Assembly (NCBI GenBank): GCA_964475835.1
Contig: CAYYYL010000026.1
Coordinates: 1-39,235, forward strand
Origin: JABDCI01 sp964475835
GTDB taxonomy: Bacteria > Verrucomicrobiota > Verrucomicrobiia > JABWAM01
DNA length: 39,235 bases
Reading direction: 5' to 3'
Shown: in pieces, positions 17,482 to 26,264 of the stretch
How the letters are laid out: the number at the start of each line of letters is the position of its first letter
Numbering within the stretch: position 1 is the first letter of the stretch
The notes under the pieces: generated by a model
The model's input: the letters and a program-made list of their open reading frames with translations, nothing else
Databases searched by the model: none
What the model was told of the DNA's origin: nothing
Translations under genes and position numbers: made by a program

Positions 17482-17970
17482 TCAGTGCTGTTTCCACTCC
17501 GCTGCGGGGTTTTCCGCGTCCTTGCTCTTGTCGAGGGGGTCGTATTTTTCGGCGAGTCCAAGTTCGAAAGCCTCATTGGCCGGGTTGCGGGCATAACCGC
17601 GGTATTGGCTATGGCAGCGATAGCAGACGGTCACTTCCCCGAGCATGAAGTAGAGCAGATAGTCGGCGGCGGCGGCGGCGCCCAGGACCAGGAAGGAAGA
17701 GACGACGAAACCCTTTCCGTAAAAGATCAGACTGAGGATGGCGGCGGCGATAAAAATCCCGGCGCCCAGGGTCCGATTGAAGTCTTTCTGAACGTAAAGT
17801 TTTTCCAGTCCGCAAATGGCGCATTGATCCACGATGTTCGCGGTTCGCATGGCGTCGGTGAGGCGGAGGGGGATGTCCTTCTCGCATTTGGGGCAGGGCG
17901 ATTGGTTCAGGGAAAGATCGCGAAAACTGAGTTCAGTGGAGCAGTGTGGGCAGCGAAAGGAAATCGTCAT
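17482..17970 (-). CDS. zinc-ribbon membrane protein, uncharacterised
   Basis: A 162-residue protein that I do not recognise. Eight cysteines form four CxxC pairs: C7/C10 (CPHC), C26/C29 (CPKC), C50/C53 (CAIC) and C116/C119 (CYRC). Two hydrophobic segments, about 68-84 and 88-110, lie between the third and fourth pairs, so the third and fourth sit on the same side of the membrane. The first two pairs look like a soluble zinc ribbon and the last two could make a second site. The C-terminus is charged. ATG at 17970 is chosen because the ribbon starts at residue 7; the frame extends upstream without recognisable sequence. It stands on the opposite strand to its neighbours, divergent from the GT4 gene. 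A redox, heme-related or chaperone role cannot be chosen from sequence. Confidence 0.7.
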   Translation of the reverse strand: MTISFRCPHCSTELSFRDLSLNQSPCPKCEKDIPLRLTDAMRTANIVDQCAICGLEKLYVQKDFNRTLGAGIFIAAAILSLIFYGKGFVVSSFLVLGAAAAADYLLYFMLGEVTVCYRCHSQYRGYARNPANEAFELGLAEKYDPLDKSKDAENPAAEWKQH

Positions 17971-18084
17971 CGCAATTAGGGGTTGAAATGAAACTGAATC
18001 GCGATTTTGCTGGGGAACTGCCATGAGATCAATGTTGAAAGCCTTTCCCTGCGATTTGGTCCGGATGGAGGCCGGAAAATCCAG

Positions 18085-19230
18085 GTGAAGGATCAGGTGC
18101 TCTATTCAACCGCCAGCCCCCTCAATCGCGGGGGAATGGGGACGATTGCATGGCATGCCAGTCGCGCCCTCCAACAGGCGGGCCTCCTTGCCAGGGTGCT
18201 GGCCCCGGAGGTGGGTGGTGCCGGTGAACTTTCAGATCGCGCCCAAGGGCTTCCATGGGCATTTGAGAGGACCGCTGCGGTGATGAACCGGTTGGGATGG
18301 CATTCCTGGAAGGATTCGTTTTTCGATCGTTGGGCTTCGGAGTGGCTTGAGCCCGGAATGCATTTTTATGGGTGGCTGCATCAGTCTCTGGCGTCCATCC
18401 GCCGGTGCCGGAAGCTCGGGGGAAGAACGTTTGTGGATCGCGGCTCAGTCGAGCCACGCCTTCAGCAACGCTGGCTGATGGAGGAGTACGCCAGGCACGG
18501 GCTCACGGCAGATCCAATCGCACCGGCGAGCGTGCGTCGGATGGTGGAGGAAGCGGAGGAGGTGGATGTGATCGTCACGCCATCCGTTCTTGTGGCGGAT
18601 TCCTATGTGGGTGCGGGATATCGGGAATGCAAAATCCGGGTCAATCCCCTTGGGATTGATACAAGGATGTTTAAGCCTCCTGAGAATTGTCGGCGGGAGG
18701 GCGGAATTCGATTTGTGTTCGTTGGCCAGCTCTCCATTCAGAAGGGGCTTCCGGATCTGCTTCTGGCCTGGAAGAGGCTCGCGCTTCCCAGGGCGGAACT
18801 TGTCCTGGCTGGGGTGATCCCCCCGAAGGAACGTTCCGTCATTGAGCCCCTGCTGAAGGGCGCGGTCGGGGTGACGTGGAACGGTCATTGCGAGCAGGTG
18901 CCCAGATTGCTCCAGGAGTGTGATGTATTGATTCTTCCCTCGGCTCAGGATGGTTTCGGATCTGTAGTGCTTGAAGCGATGGCGTGCGGGCTTCCCGTCA
19001 TCATTTCGGACCGTGTGGGTTCCCGTGATGCGGTGCGTGAGGGGGAGAATGGGTTTGTGTTTCCGTTCGGGCGTCGCAACATTCTTGAGGAAAGGATGCA
19101 TTGGTTTGCCGGGGATCGGACCCAAGTTGAAGGAATGCGAAAGGCGGCCCGGGAAACGGCGGAGCGTTACTCCTGGGAAAGTTATGGCCGCCGTCTGGTT
19201 TCTATGATTCAACAAAGGATTGCGTCATGA
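18085..19230 (+). CDS. glycosyltransferase family 4
   Basis: A retaining GT-B-fold transferase of about 381 residues. The N-terminal acceptor domain opens YSTASPLNRGGMGTIAWHA with the usual glycine-rich loop. The C-terminal donor domain has PLGIDTRMFKP, FVFVGQLSIQKGLPDLL (the G-Q/R-x-x-x-x-K-G motif) and SAQDGFGSVVLEAMACGLPV, in which the family's EX7E first Glu is Asp. It probably adds one sugar to the surface polysaccharide in the cytoplasm. The start is uncertain: GTG 18085 and GTG 18097 (AAGGA upstream) both fit, and the frame is open back to TTG 18007. It overlaps the following membrane gene by 4 nt. Confidence 0.87.
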   Translation: MKDQVLYSTASPLNRGGMGTIAWHASRALQQAGLLARVLAPEVGGAGELSDRAQGLPWAFERTAAVMNRLGWHSWKDSFFDRWASEWLEPGMHFYGWLHQSLASIRRCRKLGGRTFVDRGSVEPRLQQRWLMEEYARHGLTADPIAPASVRRMVEEAEEVDVIVTPSVLVADSYVGAGYRECKIRVNPLGIDTRMFKPPENCRREGGIRFVFVGQLSIQKGLPDLLLAWKRLALPRAELVLAGVIPPKERSVIEPLLKGAVGVTWNGHCEQVPRLLQECDVLILPSAQDGFGSVVLEAMACGLPVIISDRVGSRDAVREGENGFVFPFGRRNILEERMHWFAGDRTQVEGMRKAARETAERYSWESYGRRLVSMIQQRIAS

Positions 19231-20444
19231 ATCAGGCTATTTCACAGGTTCGCATGGGGTGGGAGGAATCCGTTCGCAATCTTGCCCGGGTGCTTCTCAT
19301 CGGCTACGCGGTGGTTCTGCCGATTCGTGGCACTGCGGCGTTGCAATCGACGCTTTTATTATCCGGTTTTATGGGGTTGATCGTGGCGGAGCATGGACAG
19401 TGGAATCGTATTTGGCCTTATTGGAGGGATAGTGCCCGTCCGTTGATTCTCTTTTCCCTCTGGATTCTAATGACCTGCTTTTTCTGGAAGCCTCCGGAGT
19501 ATCACGAGTGGGATCCTGCAAGTCTTTCCGTGAAGCAGCCCATGTTCAGCCTGAATCTCTGGCGCCGGGATATTCTCCAGCCCATGGTCGCCCTGGTGTG
19601 TGCCGCCTGGGGTTTCCGTCACATGGATTGGAGGCGCGGTTTGTTTCTGTCTCAGGGCGTTCTTCTCATGGCGCTTCTGATGATGGCCTTGTCGCAATAT
19701 TTTGTGGGGGAGTTTCATGGAGACATCCTGAATTTCGGCACTCTTCAGGTTCGTGGCCTGTCCCGGGACAACATCTTTTTTTCCTACGTGCTTTTCCTTC
19801 TCACGCCTGCGGCGGTGTGGCTGGTATTGAATCCAAAGCCTGGTTGGGCAAACTGGTTCAGCTGGTTGATGCTTCTGGTTCTTTTCTTTCTCATTTTTCT
19901 CAACAAGAGGCGGGGGACATGGATGGCGGTTTATGTGGAGCTGCTTTTCATCGCCTGGTGGCTGGGACGGAAATATTTTGTCACATTTTTCCTGGGAAGT
20001 CTGATATTTTTGGGATCAGCCGTTGCCCTGCGTCCCCAGTGGTTTCAGAGGGATTATGACACCCAGCAAACGGGACGGATTGAAATCATGAAGGACGTTT
20101 TTCCTTTGATTGAGAGGCATCCCTGGCTTGGGGTGGGATTTGGGAAGGACACCGTCGTCAAACACTACTGGCATGAAATCTACCAGCATGCGCACAACAA
20201 TTTTGCCAATGTCGCCATCGAGCTTGGAATTCCCGGGCTTGTACTCTGGCTGGGGGTGTTGGGGGCCTATGCCTTGAGGTTCTGGAGAAATCGTGATTCG
20301 GGCTGGGGTGCGCGACTCGGATTCGCGTTTGTGATCGGTTTTTGTGTTCGCAATCTGACGGACGACGTTTGGATCTCCAGCAATGCGGAACTCTTCTGGC
20401 TGACGACAGGGGTGCTGCTTTCGGAAATCGAGGTGCGACGATGA
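19227..20444 (+). CDS. O-antigen ligase/polymerase family membrane protein (Wzy_C domain), first of two
   Basis: A 405-residue integral membrane protein with about ten hydrophobic segments. The Wzy_C-type region runs near residues 190-380. The large periplasmic loop contains GRIEIMKDVFPLIERHPWLGVGFGK-type sequence (RHPWLGVGFG at about 293) and YQHAHNNFANVAIELGIPGL, the conserved H-N-x-x-x-x-x-x-x-E/Q-x-G pattern of WaaL and Wzy proteins. Such proteins either polymerise polyprenol-linked repeat units or ligate the chain to an acceptor; sequence alone does not decide. It is translationally coupled by ATGA junctions to the GT4 gene before and the paralogue after it. Confidence 0.85.
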   Translation: MNQAISQVRMGWEESVRNLARVLLIGYAVVLPIRGTAALQSTLLLSGFMGLIVAEHGQWNRIWPYWRDSARPLILFSLWILMTCFFWKPPEYHEWDPASLSVKQPMFSLNLWRRDILQPMVALVCAAWGFRHMDWRRGLFLSQGVLLMALLMMALSQYFVGEFHGDILNFGTLQVRGLSRDNIFFSYVLFLLTPAAVWLVLNPKPGWANWFSWLMLLVLFFLIFLNKRRGTWMAVYVELLFIAWWLGRKYFVTFFLGSLIFLGSAVALRPQWFQRDYDTQQTGRIEIMKDVFPLIERHPWLGVGFGKDTVVKHYWHEIYQHAHNNFANVAIELGIPGLVLWLGVLGAYALRFWRNRDSGWGARLGFAFVIGFCVRNLTDDVWISSNAELFWLTTGVLLSEIEVRR

Positions 20445-21631
20445 GTTCCAGATCCCCTGTCTGGCTTCTATGGGAGAGGCGCCTTCTTCTGCTTCTTCTC
20501 TATCTTTTGCCGCTGCATGAAGCGTCCAAGAATATTGTGTGGGGGCTTCTTGTCGGATCGTGGCTCCTACGATGCCTCACACGGGATGGATTTCCACCTC
20601 TTGGCCGGATGGGTGCGATGGTGGGATTGTGGCTGGCAGCGGGAATCTGGTCGTCCTGTTTTGCCATCGAACCGTATTCCAGTTGGAAGGGATGGTGGGA
20701 TATGGCGAGAGGGGGATTGGTGTTTGGGGTTGCGGCGGATCATTTGAGGGATGAGCGGTTTCGTATCACGTTTCTGTGGAATCTCTTGATTGCAACGGGA
20801 ATTGCCTCGTGCATTGCCTGGTGGGACTACGCATGGAAGATCCAAGCACTCCATGAAATCGGAAAGCCCTCGGGGCACGTGCGTGTGGAGGTGCGTTCCG
20901 TTGGACACTTCAATCAGAGTGGTATTTTTCTGGCCATGGCATGGATGGTGGCCCTTGTCGTCTCGTTGGATCGGAAAATTTTCCATGGGTCATGGCTGGG
21001 GCGGGCTGCCACCGTTGCCATTGGGTTTGCCCTGCTTGGCACCACCGCCCGTTTTACGATTCTCACCTGCGGGGTCGCGACCTTTCTGATCCTTCTTTTC
21101 CGCAGGCCGCCCCGATGGCTTTTTGTTTTCTTTGCCGTGGCCGCGGTGCTGGCGCTGGGGGCGGTGGCAAGCAGTGCGAGTTTGCGGGGACGGCTCTTTT
21201 TTCAGGGGTCATTTCATCATCGTTTGACTTTCTGGATCAGCGCTTGGGATGCTGTGCAACCGAGATTGTGGACCGGCGTGGGATTGAATAATTTTCGGAA
21301 CATCCCGCTTCACACCGAGGATCCCTCAGCTGTGGGAACAATCGATCACGCGCATAACCTTTATTTCAACACCCTTGCCCAGATGGGGTTGCCCGGAATG
21401 GTGGCCTTGCTGGGGATGCTGGCCGCGATGGGGGGCGTCATCTGGCGCCACGGAAGGGAATGGGGACGGGGAGATGGGATCTTCCTTTCCACGGCAGGCG
21501 TGTGGTTCATCATTGCAGGAGCGGGACTGAGCAACACGACGCTTCACCACGAGATGAGTGTGCTCTTTTTTCTGATGATGGGGCTTGCCCAGGCTGCGAT
21601 TACAGACCGGCGAAGCGCTTCAGATATTTGA
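20441..21631 (+). CDS. O-antigen ligase/polymerase family membrane protein (Wzy_C domain), second of two
   Basis: A 396-residue membrane protein with many hydrophobic segments and the same domain as its upstream neighbour. The diagnostic loop is LWTGVGLNNFRNIP (about residue 276) and DHAHNLYFNTLAQMGLPGMV (about 303-322), closer to classic WaaL-type ligases than the first copy. ATG 20441 makes an ATGA overlap with the previous gene; the frame continues 33 codons upstream but that part is not hydrophobic. Its 3' end overlaps the convergent rluA-like gene by 32 bp. Two adjacent members suggest one polymerase and one ligase. Confidence 0.85.
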   Translation: MSSRSPVWLLWERRLLLLLLYLLPLHEASKNIVWGLLVGSWLLRCLTRDGFPPLGRMGAMVGLWLAAGIWSSCFAIEPYSSWKGWWDMARGGLVFGVAADHLRDERFRITFLWNLLIATGIASCIAWWDYAWKIQALHEIGKPSGHVRVEVRSVGHFNQSGIFLAMAWMVALVVSLDRKIFHGSWLGRAATVAIGFALLGTTARFTILTCGVATFLILLFRRPPRWLFVFFAVAAVLALGAVASSASLRGRLFFQGSFHHRLTFWISAWDAVQPRLWTGVGLNNFRNIPLHTEDPSAVGTIDHAHNLYFNTLAQMGLPGMVALLGMLAAMGGVIWRHGREWGRGDGIFLSTAGVWFIIAGAGLSNTTLHHEMSVLFFLMMGLAQAAITDRRSASDI

Positions 21632-22331
21632 TCGAGACTTCAAAGGGCTTGGGCAGGGGGGAGGTGATGGTGAGAGGCTCCCGTGTGATGGGATGGCGGA
21701 TGGTCAGACTCTCCGCGTGCAATCCGAGGCGGCCCAAAAGGGGGCGTTCCTCTTCCTTCTCCTTGTGTTTGTAGCCGCGCTTGATATCCGAAAGCATCAG
21801 GGGCTTTCCATCGCCGTACATGGGATCTGCGACGACGGGGGAACGGATGGAGGTGAGATGGACGCGGATTTGGTGCATGCGTCCCGTGATGGGAAACAAT
21901 TCCACGAGGGCATAGCCTCTCCAGCGTGTGAGAACTTTGAGTTGCGTTTCCGCCGCCTTGCCACCGCTGCGGTTGGAACGCATCCGGCCGACCTGGCGGG
22001 GGTCTTCGCTCAACGGGCGGTCAATGGTCATCTCGTCCTCCGGGGGCGCGCCCCGGGTGATGGCGAGATAGCGCTTCTTCACCCGGCGCTCCTGAAACTC
22101 GCCGGTAAGAAAATCGTGGGAGCGCTTCTCCTTGGAGCAGAGAAGGACCCCGCTGGTCTCGAAATCGAGGCGGTGTACATTAAAGATTTCGGGGGACAGG
22201 TGGGAGTGAACCTGATCCATCAGGTTCTCACGATCCTTGTCCCAGCGATCCGGCGCCACGAGGAGACCGCTCGGCTTGTCGAATGCAAGGAGAACGTCGT
22301 CTTCAAAGAGGATGGGGGGCAGTTTGGCCAT
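21600..22331 (-). CDS. RluA-family pseudouridine synthase
   Basis: Isomerises a uridine to pseudouridine in rRNA or tRNA. The 243-residue protein lacks an N-terminal S4 domain. Catalytic Asp56 lies in HRLDFETSGVLL (residues 53-64); ITGRMHQIRVHL (about 165-176) and the substrate-binding DPMYGD follow. The size without S4 resembles RluA or TruC-like members, but the target base cannot be assigned. It is divergent from purB, with 94 bp between the starts, and its end overlaps the O-antigen ligase-type gene tail to tail by 32 bp. Confidence 0.9.
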   Translation of the reverse strand: MAKLPPILFEDDVLLAFDKPSGLLVAPDRWDKDRENLMDQVHSHLSPEIFNVHRLDFETSGVLLCSKEKRSHDFLTGEFQERRVKKRYLAITRGAPPEDEMTIDRPLSEDPRQVGRMRSNRSGGKAAETQLKVLTRWRGYALVELFPITGRMHQIRVHLTSIRSPVVADPMYGDGKPLMLSDIKRGYKHKEKEEERPLLGRLGLHAESLTIRHPITREPLTITSPLPKPFEVSIKYLKRFAGL

Positions 22332-22425
22332 ACTGGCAGCATGGAGTAGAATGGGACGGGAGACAAGACAGGGTGATGGGGTTTTTGTTCTTTTGCTTTT
22401 GGGTGAGGGTGACTACGCTGGTGGA

Positions 22426-23730
22426 ATGATTGCACGTTACTCCCGTCCGGAGATGTCCGGAATTTGGACTGAACAGAACAAACTCGCGATCTGGTTGCAG
22501 ATCGAGGTGCTGGCCTGCGAGGGGCGGCATAAAATTTTACGCGAAATCCCGGCCAGGGATCTTGCCATCATTAAGAAACGAGCGGGGTTCGATGTGAACC
22601 GGTGCCGCGAGATCGAGAAGCGGACGAATCATGACGTGATCGCCTTCCTTGAAAATGTCGCCGAGTACGTGGGCAAGGAGCCGGCCCGGCATATTCACCA
22701 GGGTCTGACGTCGAGCGATCTTCTTGATACCACGCTGGCGGTTCAAATGCGTCAAAGCGCGGAAATTCTTCTGGTGGGGGTGGAAAAACTTCGGGCGGTC
22801 ATTGCACGCCGGGCACACGAGCATGCGATGACTCCAATGATGGGGCGGACCCATGGGGTGCATGCAGAACCCATCACCTTCGGATTAAAGCTGGCGTTGA
22901 TGTTCGACGAATTTGGACGCGCATTCCGGCGTCTCGCCCTTGCGAAAGAGATTGTCTCCGTAGGCAAGCTTTCCGGGGCGGTGGGAACGCGTGCGCATTT
23001 TCATCCCAAAGTGGAGGAATATGTCTGCCGCAAGCTCGAGCTCTATCCCGCGGTTCTCGCCACTCAGGTGGTGCAGCGGGATATCCATTCAGATTTCATG
23101 TCCGCAGTGGCCTTGACTGCCGCATCCATTGAGCGCTGGTGTACGGAGTTTCGCCATCTCCAGCGCACGGAGGTGCTTGAGGCAGAGGAGTTTTTTTCCA
23201 AGGGACAAAAGGGATCCAGTGCGATGCCGCACAAGCGCAATCCCATCACTGCCGAGCGGCTTTGCGGCCTGGCCCGGGTGATTCGGGGGAATCTGGTCGC
23301 CTCTTTGGAAAATATTCCACTCTGGCATGAACGGGATATTTCGCACTCAAGTGTGGAGCGCATCATTCTTCCGGATTCCTGTGTCCTTCTGGATTACATG
23401 CTCGCGGAGCTGACGAATCTTGTTGAGAAGTTGAAGGTCTATCCTGAAAATATGAAGCGCAACATGAAGCGGTCCAAGGGGCTTCACAACTCCCAGAGAG
23501 TGCTTCTCGCGCTGACCGATAAGGGGCTGCCCCGGCAGGAGGCCTATGAGCTTGTACAGGAATATGCGATGAAGGCATGGCAGGAATCAGGTGAGGAGGA
23601 TTTTTTCGATCACTTGAAAAAGAACGCCCGAATTCGCAAGCTTTTCCGTCCGCAGGAGCTGAAGGCGTTGGCCGACGATTCCGCTCATTTCCGTCACATC
23701 AAACAGACGTTCAAACGTTTGGGGCTTTAG
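22426..23730 (+). CDS. purB: adenylosuccinate lyase
   Basis: Catalyses two fumarate-releasing steps in purine synthesis: SAICAR to AICAR and adenylosuccinate to AMP. The 434-residue protein starts MIARYSRPEMSGIWTEQNK. It has HQGLTSSDLLDT and MGRTHGVHAEP with the catalytic His, and the superfamily signature GSSAMPHKRNPI at about residue 263 with the flexible catalytic Ser loop. ATG 22426 gives the standard short bacterial form; the open frame upstream overlaps the divergent rluA-like gene and has no family match. It is convergent with gltX, with a 60-bp gap containing a 9-bp palindromic hairpin. Confidence 0.95.
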   Translation: MIARYSRPEMSGIWTEQNKLAIWLQIEVLACEGRHKILREIPARDLAIIKKRAGFDVNRCREIEKRTNHDVIAFLENVAEYVGKEPARHIHQGLTSSDLLDTTLAVQMRQSAEILLVGVEKLRAVIARRAHEHAMTPMMGRTHGVHAEPITFGLKLALMFDEFGRAFRRLALAKEIVSVGKLSGAVGTRAHFHPKVEEYVCRKLELYPAVLATQVVQRDIHSDFMSAVALTAASIERWCTEFRHLQRTEVLEAEEFFSKGQKGSSAMPHKRNPITAERLCGLARVIRGNLVASLENIPLWHERDISHSSVERIILPDSCVLLDYMLAELTNLVEKLKVYPENMKRNMKRSKGLHNSQRVLLALTDKGLPRQEAYELVQEYAMKAWQESGEEDFFDHLKKNARIRKLFRPQELKALADDSAHFRHIKQTFKRLGL

Positions 23731-23769
23731 GAATTCAAAATGGCACGGCACACCGGCCCGGTGCGCCGC

Positions 23770-23790
23770 GGTCGTGCCGGCGGCACGACC
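23770..23790. repeat. perfect 9-bp hairpin between purB and gltX
   Basis: GGTCGTGCC and GGCACGACC pair perfectly around a GGC loop. It lies between the convergent stop codons of purB and gltX and ends directly against the gltX stop. There is no T-run, so it is not a standard intrinsic terminator, though a GC-rich hairpin may still limit read-through. The following CCCTACC is shared with the hairpin at 26142-26166, which suggests a dispersed REP-like family. Confidence 0.65.
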
Positions 23791-25101
23791 CTACCTCGGA
23801 GCATTGGCTAGACGGTTCAGAACCCGGTCTTTTCCCAATACTTCCAGCATGTGATAGAGGCTGGGGCCGACGGATCGTCCGCTGCAGGCGACACGGCAGG
23901 GATGGATGAATTCCCCGGTCTTGCAGCCTTTTTCCGCGGCGAGCGCCTTCAAGTCGGCTTCCAATTGCGCGGCGGTCCACGTTGCGGTGGTGCCATATTT
24001 TGCATGAAGTTCCTTCAGGCGATCCCGGGCTCCGGGTTTGTTCAGCGTTTTTTCAACGGCCTCGGGATCAAGGTCGATCGAGTCCTTGAAGAAATAGGAG
24101 GTCCAGATGGGAAGATCGGAAAGAAGTTTGATCTTCTCCTTCACGATGCCAAGCACACTGCGCATGAATGCGGAATCCGTGGTGTCGGTGATGATTTTTT
24201 TCTCAAGCAGGATGGGACGGGAAAGTTCCTCGAAACGGTCGAGGGACATCTGGGTGATGTATTGGCCGTTCATCCAGTGGAGTTTATCCATATCGAAACG
24301 GGCGTTGTGACGATTGACCTGAGGAAGATCAAAGAGACGGATGGTTTCCTGGATTTCAAGAATCTCGCGGTTGTCCTTGGGGGACCATCCGAGGAGGGAG
24401 AGGTAATTGCGCACGGATTCCGGGACGAAACCTTTTGCGGAATAGTCGCCCACGGCTGCGCCTTCGTCGCGCTTGCTCATCTTGCTGCCATCCCGGTTGA
24501 GGATGAGGGGGATGTGGGCGTAAGCGGGGGGCTTCGCGCCAAAGGCTTCGAACAGCGCGAGATGCTTCGGGGTGTTGGAAAGGTGGTCTTCTCCACGAAT
24601 GACGTGGGTGATCTTCATCTCCAGATCGTCTACGACGTTGACGAGATGGAAGATGAACGTGCCGTCCGGACGGACGATGGTCATGTCGGGCTCAGGAGTG
24701 AGATCGAAGTCGATCGACCCGCAAATGAGATCCGGGACCTGAATGACCTTCTTGGGCATCTTGAAACGGATGGCTCCCTTGTCATCGTAGGCTAGTTTGG
24801 CATCGAGAAGTTTCTGGACATAGCTGCGATAAATGTCTTTTCGCTGACTCTGAAAATAGGGTCCGTAATCCCCGCCTTTTTGCGGGCCTTCATCCCAATC
24901 CAGGCCGAGCCACTTCATTCCCGTGAAAATGACATCGACAGCCTCCTGCGTATTGCGGGCCTCATCGGTATCCTCGACCCGCAGAACGAAGGTTCCCTGG
25001 GTGTGTCGGGCATAGAGCCAGTTAAAAAGGGCGGTGCGGGCGCCTCCCACATGAAGGAGGCCGGTGGGGCTGGGGGCGAAGCGAACACGGGTGGAGCTCA
25101 T
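23791..25101 (-). CDS. gltX: glutamyl-tRNA synthetase
   Basis: Class I synthetase that charges tRNA-Glu (or tRNA-Gln in non-discriminating forms) with glutamate. It starts RVRFAPSPTGLLHVGGARTA, where HVGG is the HIGH-box equivalent (about residues 17-20), has LRVEDTDEAR and VIRGEDHLSNTPKH, and the KMSKR box at about 207-211. At 436 residues it is shorter than the usual 465-500, with the shortening in the C-terminal anticodon-binding part. The end, GKDRVLNRLANA, resembles normal GltX ends, so I do not regard it as truncated. ATG at 25101 begins the canonical N-terminus. It is divergent from the HDOD gene. Confidence 0.95.
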   Translation of the reverse strand: MSSTRVRFAPSPTGLLHVGGARTALFNWLYARHTQGTFVLRVEDTDEARNTQEAVDVIFTGMKWLGLDWDEGPQKGGDYGPYFQSQRKDIYRSYVQKLLDAKLAYDDKGAIRFKMPKKVIQVPDLICGSIDFDLTPEPDMTIVRPDGTFIFHLVNVVDDLEMKITHVIRGEDHLSNTPKHLALFEAFGAKPPAYAHIPLILNRDGSKMSKRDEGAAVGDYSAKGFVPESVRNYLSLLGWSPKDNREILEIQETIRLFDLPQVNRHNARFDMDKLHWMNGQYITQMSLDRFEELSRPILLEKKIITDTTDSAFMRSVLGIVKEKIKLLSDLPIWTSYFFKDSIDLDPEAVEKTLNKPGARDRLKELHAKYGTTATWTAAQLEADLKALAAEKGCKTGEFIHPCRVACSGRSVGPSLYHMLEVLGKDRVLNRLANAPR

Positions 25102-25219
25102 AGAGCCCCCAAGCGTGCTCGGAGAGGTGGACGAGTGGCAAGGAAAAAGAACTGCAGAATTCCCAAAGATGGGTTATGTTATTTCTTAACCGTGCCGGGC
25201 AGGCGCGCATGTGAACTCT

Positions 25220-26128
25220 ATGACTTCCGAAACGCCCCCCCTGGATGGACTTTTTGCCCGAATGATGCGGGTGATTCAACGGGATCCCTCGCTCCCGACA
25301 TTCGCCATCACGGCGGAGAAGCTGTTGGAGCTTTGTAAAAGGGAGGATGTGTCGATGGAGGAGATTGCCGGAGTCGTGAAACTCGACCCGGGGCTGACGG
25401 GGAAATATTTGCGACTGGCGAATTCCCCGGCATTTCTGACGACGGAGAAAATCGGAAGTGTGGAGGATGCGCTGGTCCGAATCGGAATGGAAGAGGTGCG
25501 AAAACTCGCATCCCTGATTGCAGTGGTCGATGTCTGCCACCATTTTCGAACCAATATAGGGGCTCCGCATATCGACTGGCAGGCGTTCTGGCTGCACAAT
25601 CTCATGACGGCGCGCCTCACGGAGCAGGTGGCTGGACAGTATCGGGACACTTCGGGGCGAGAACATCTGGCGGGCCTTCTCCACGATGTGGGCAAGCTCT
25701 TTTGGGAACACTATTTTCCAACCGAGTTTCAAGTATTGCTCGATCACATCTCCACGAAGTCGTGCGACATGTATGAAGCGGAGTGTTTGTTGTTTGACAC
25801 CAATCACGCGGATGTGGGTTGGGCCCTTTGCGAACGGTGGTCGCTGGAGCCGGAGATCTGTCGTGCCGTGCGTTTCTATCACGATCCTGGGGCGGCTTAT
25901 AACAAGGATGACAGTACGGACCTTCAGCCCACTTTTCTTCCAGCCTGCCTTTGTGTGGCCAATGCGCTGTCCAAGGTGGCCTTGAGGCCCGAGATTGACG
26001 CCATGCGACTCCCTGAATGGTCTCATTTGGAGAAGTTTCCAAAAACTCGTCCCGTTTCGTTGAATCTGATGCAGGAACTTGAGTTTGCCCAGCACACGAT
26101 CGACTCCCTTCTTGAGGTGCAGTGCTAG
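25220..26128 (+). CDS. HDOD domain protein
   Basis: A stand-alone HDOD protein of about 302 residues, a family linked to signal transduction, motility and c-di-GMP responses. The HDOD domain spans about residues 10-210 and includes LPTFAITAEKLLELC, VVKLDPGLTGKYLRLANSPAF, ALVRIGMEEVRKLA and GLLHDVGKLFWEHY. Many HDOD proteins lose the His-Asp pair, but here HDVGK is kept, so weak hydrolase activity cannot be excluded. No receiver or EAL domain is attached, and the C-terminal third is unassigned. ATG 25220 is preferred to GTG 25211 for lack of a clear ribosome-binding site for either. It is divergent from gltX. Confidence 0.85.
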   Translation: MTSETPPLDGLFARMMRVIQRDPSLPTFAITAEKLLELCKREDVSMEEIAGVVKLDPGLTGKYLRLANSPAFLTTEKIGSVEDALVRIGMEEVRKLASLIAVVDVCHHFRTNIGAPHIDWQAFWLHNLMTARLTEQVAGQYRDTSGREHLAGLLHDVGKLFWEHYFPTEFQVLLDHISTKSCDMYEAECLLFDTNHADVGWALCERWSLEPEICRAVRFYHDPGAAYNKDDSTDLQPTFLPACLCVANALSKVALRPEIDAMRLPEWSHLEKFPKTRPVSLNLMQELEFAQHTIDSLLEVQC

Positions 26129-26141
26129 ATGGTGGCGTCAC

Positions 26142-26162
26142 GGCGCGCCCGGCGGTCGCGCC
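26142..26162. repeat. GC-rich palindromic hairpin after the HDOD gene
   Basis: GGCGCG (26142-26147) pairs with CGCGCC (26157-26162) around a 9-nt loop, followed by CTACC. The inner CGGCGG and trailing CCCTACC match the 23770 hairpin region. It starts 13 nt after the HDOD stop codon. There is no T-run. It is probably another copy of a short REP-like family. Confidence 0.5.
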
Positions 26163-26218
26163 CTACCAAAACAGGGTGGGGAGGTGCTTCTTTGAGATCA
26201 GTGTTCACCTTAAAAAGC

Positions 26219-26247
26219 TTGATCCAGCCGGTGTTCCGCTCTATGGT
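26219..26247 (+). promoter_or_regulatory. candidate sigma-70-type promoter for tRNA-Gly
   Basis: TTGATC (26219-26224) and TATGGT (26242-26247) are separated by exactly 17 nt, each matching the consensus at four of six positions. A start about 7 nt downstream would be near 26254, roughly 11 nt before the mature 5' end of the tRNA. The same transcript would run on into the GIY-YIG gene. Confidence 0.5.
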
Positions 26248-26264
26248 CAGGTTCTTGCTTTTGA

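Noticed and set aside
21585..22349. 254-codon open frame on + opposite the rluA-like gene
   Set aside because: Antisense of a pseudouridine synthase with all its catalytic motifs.
23851..24795. 314-codon open frame on + opposite gltX
   Set aside because: Antisense shadow of gltX.
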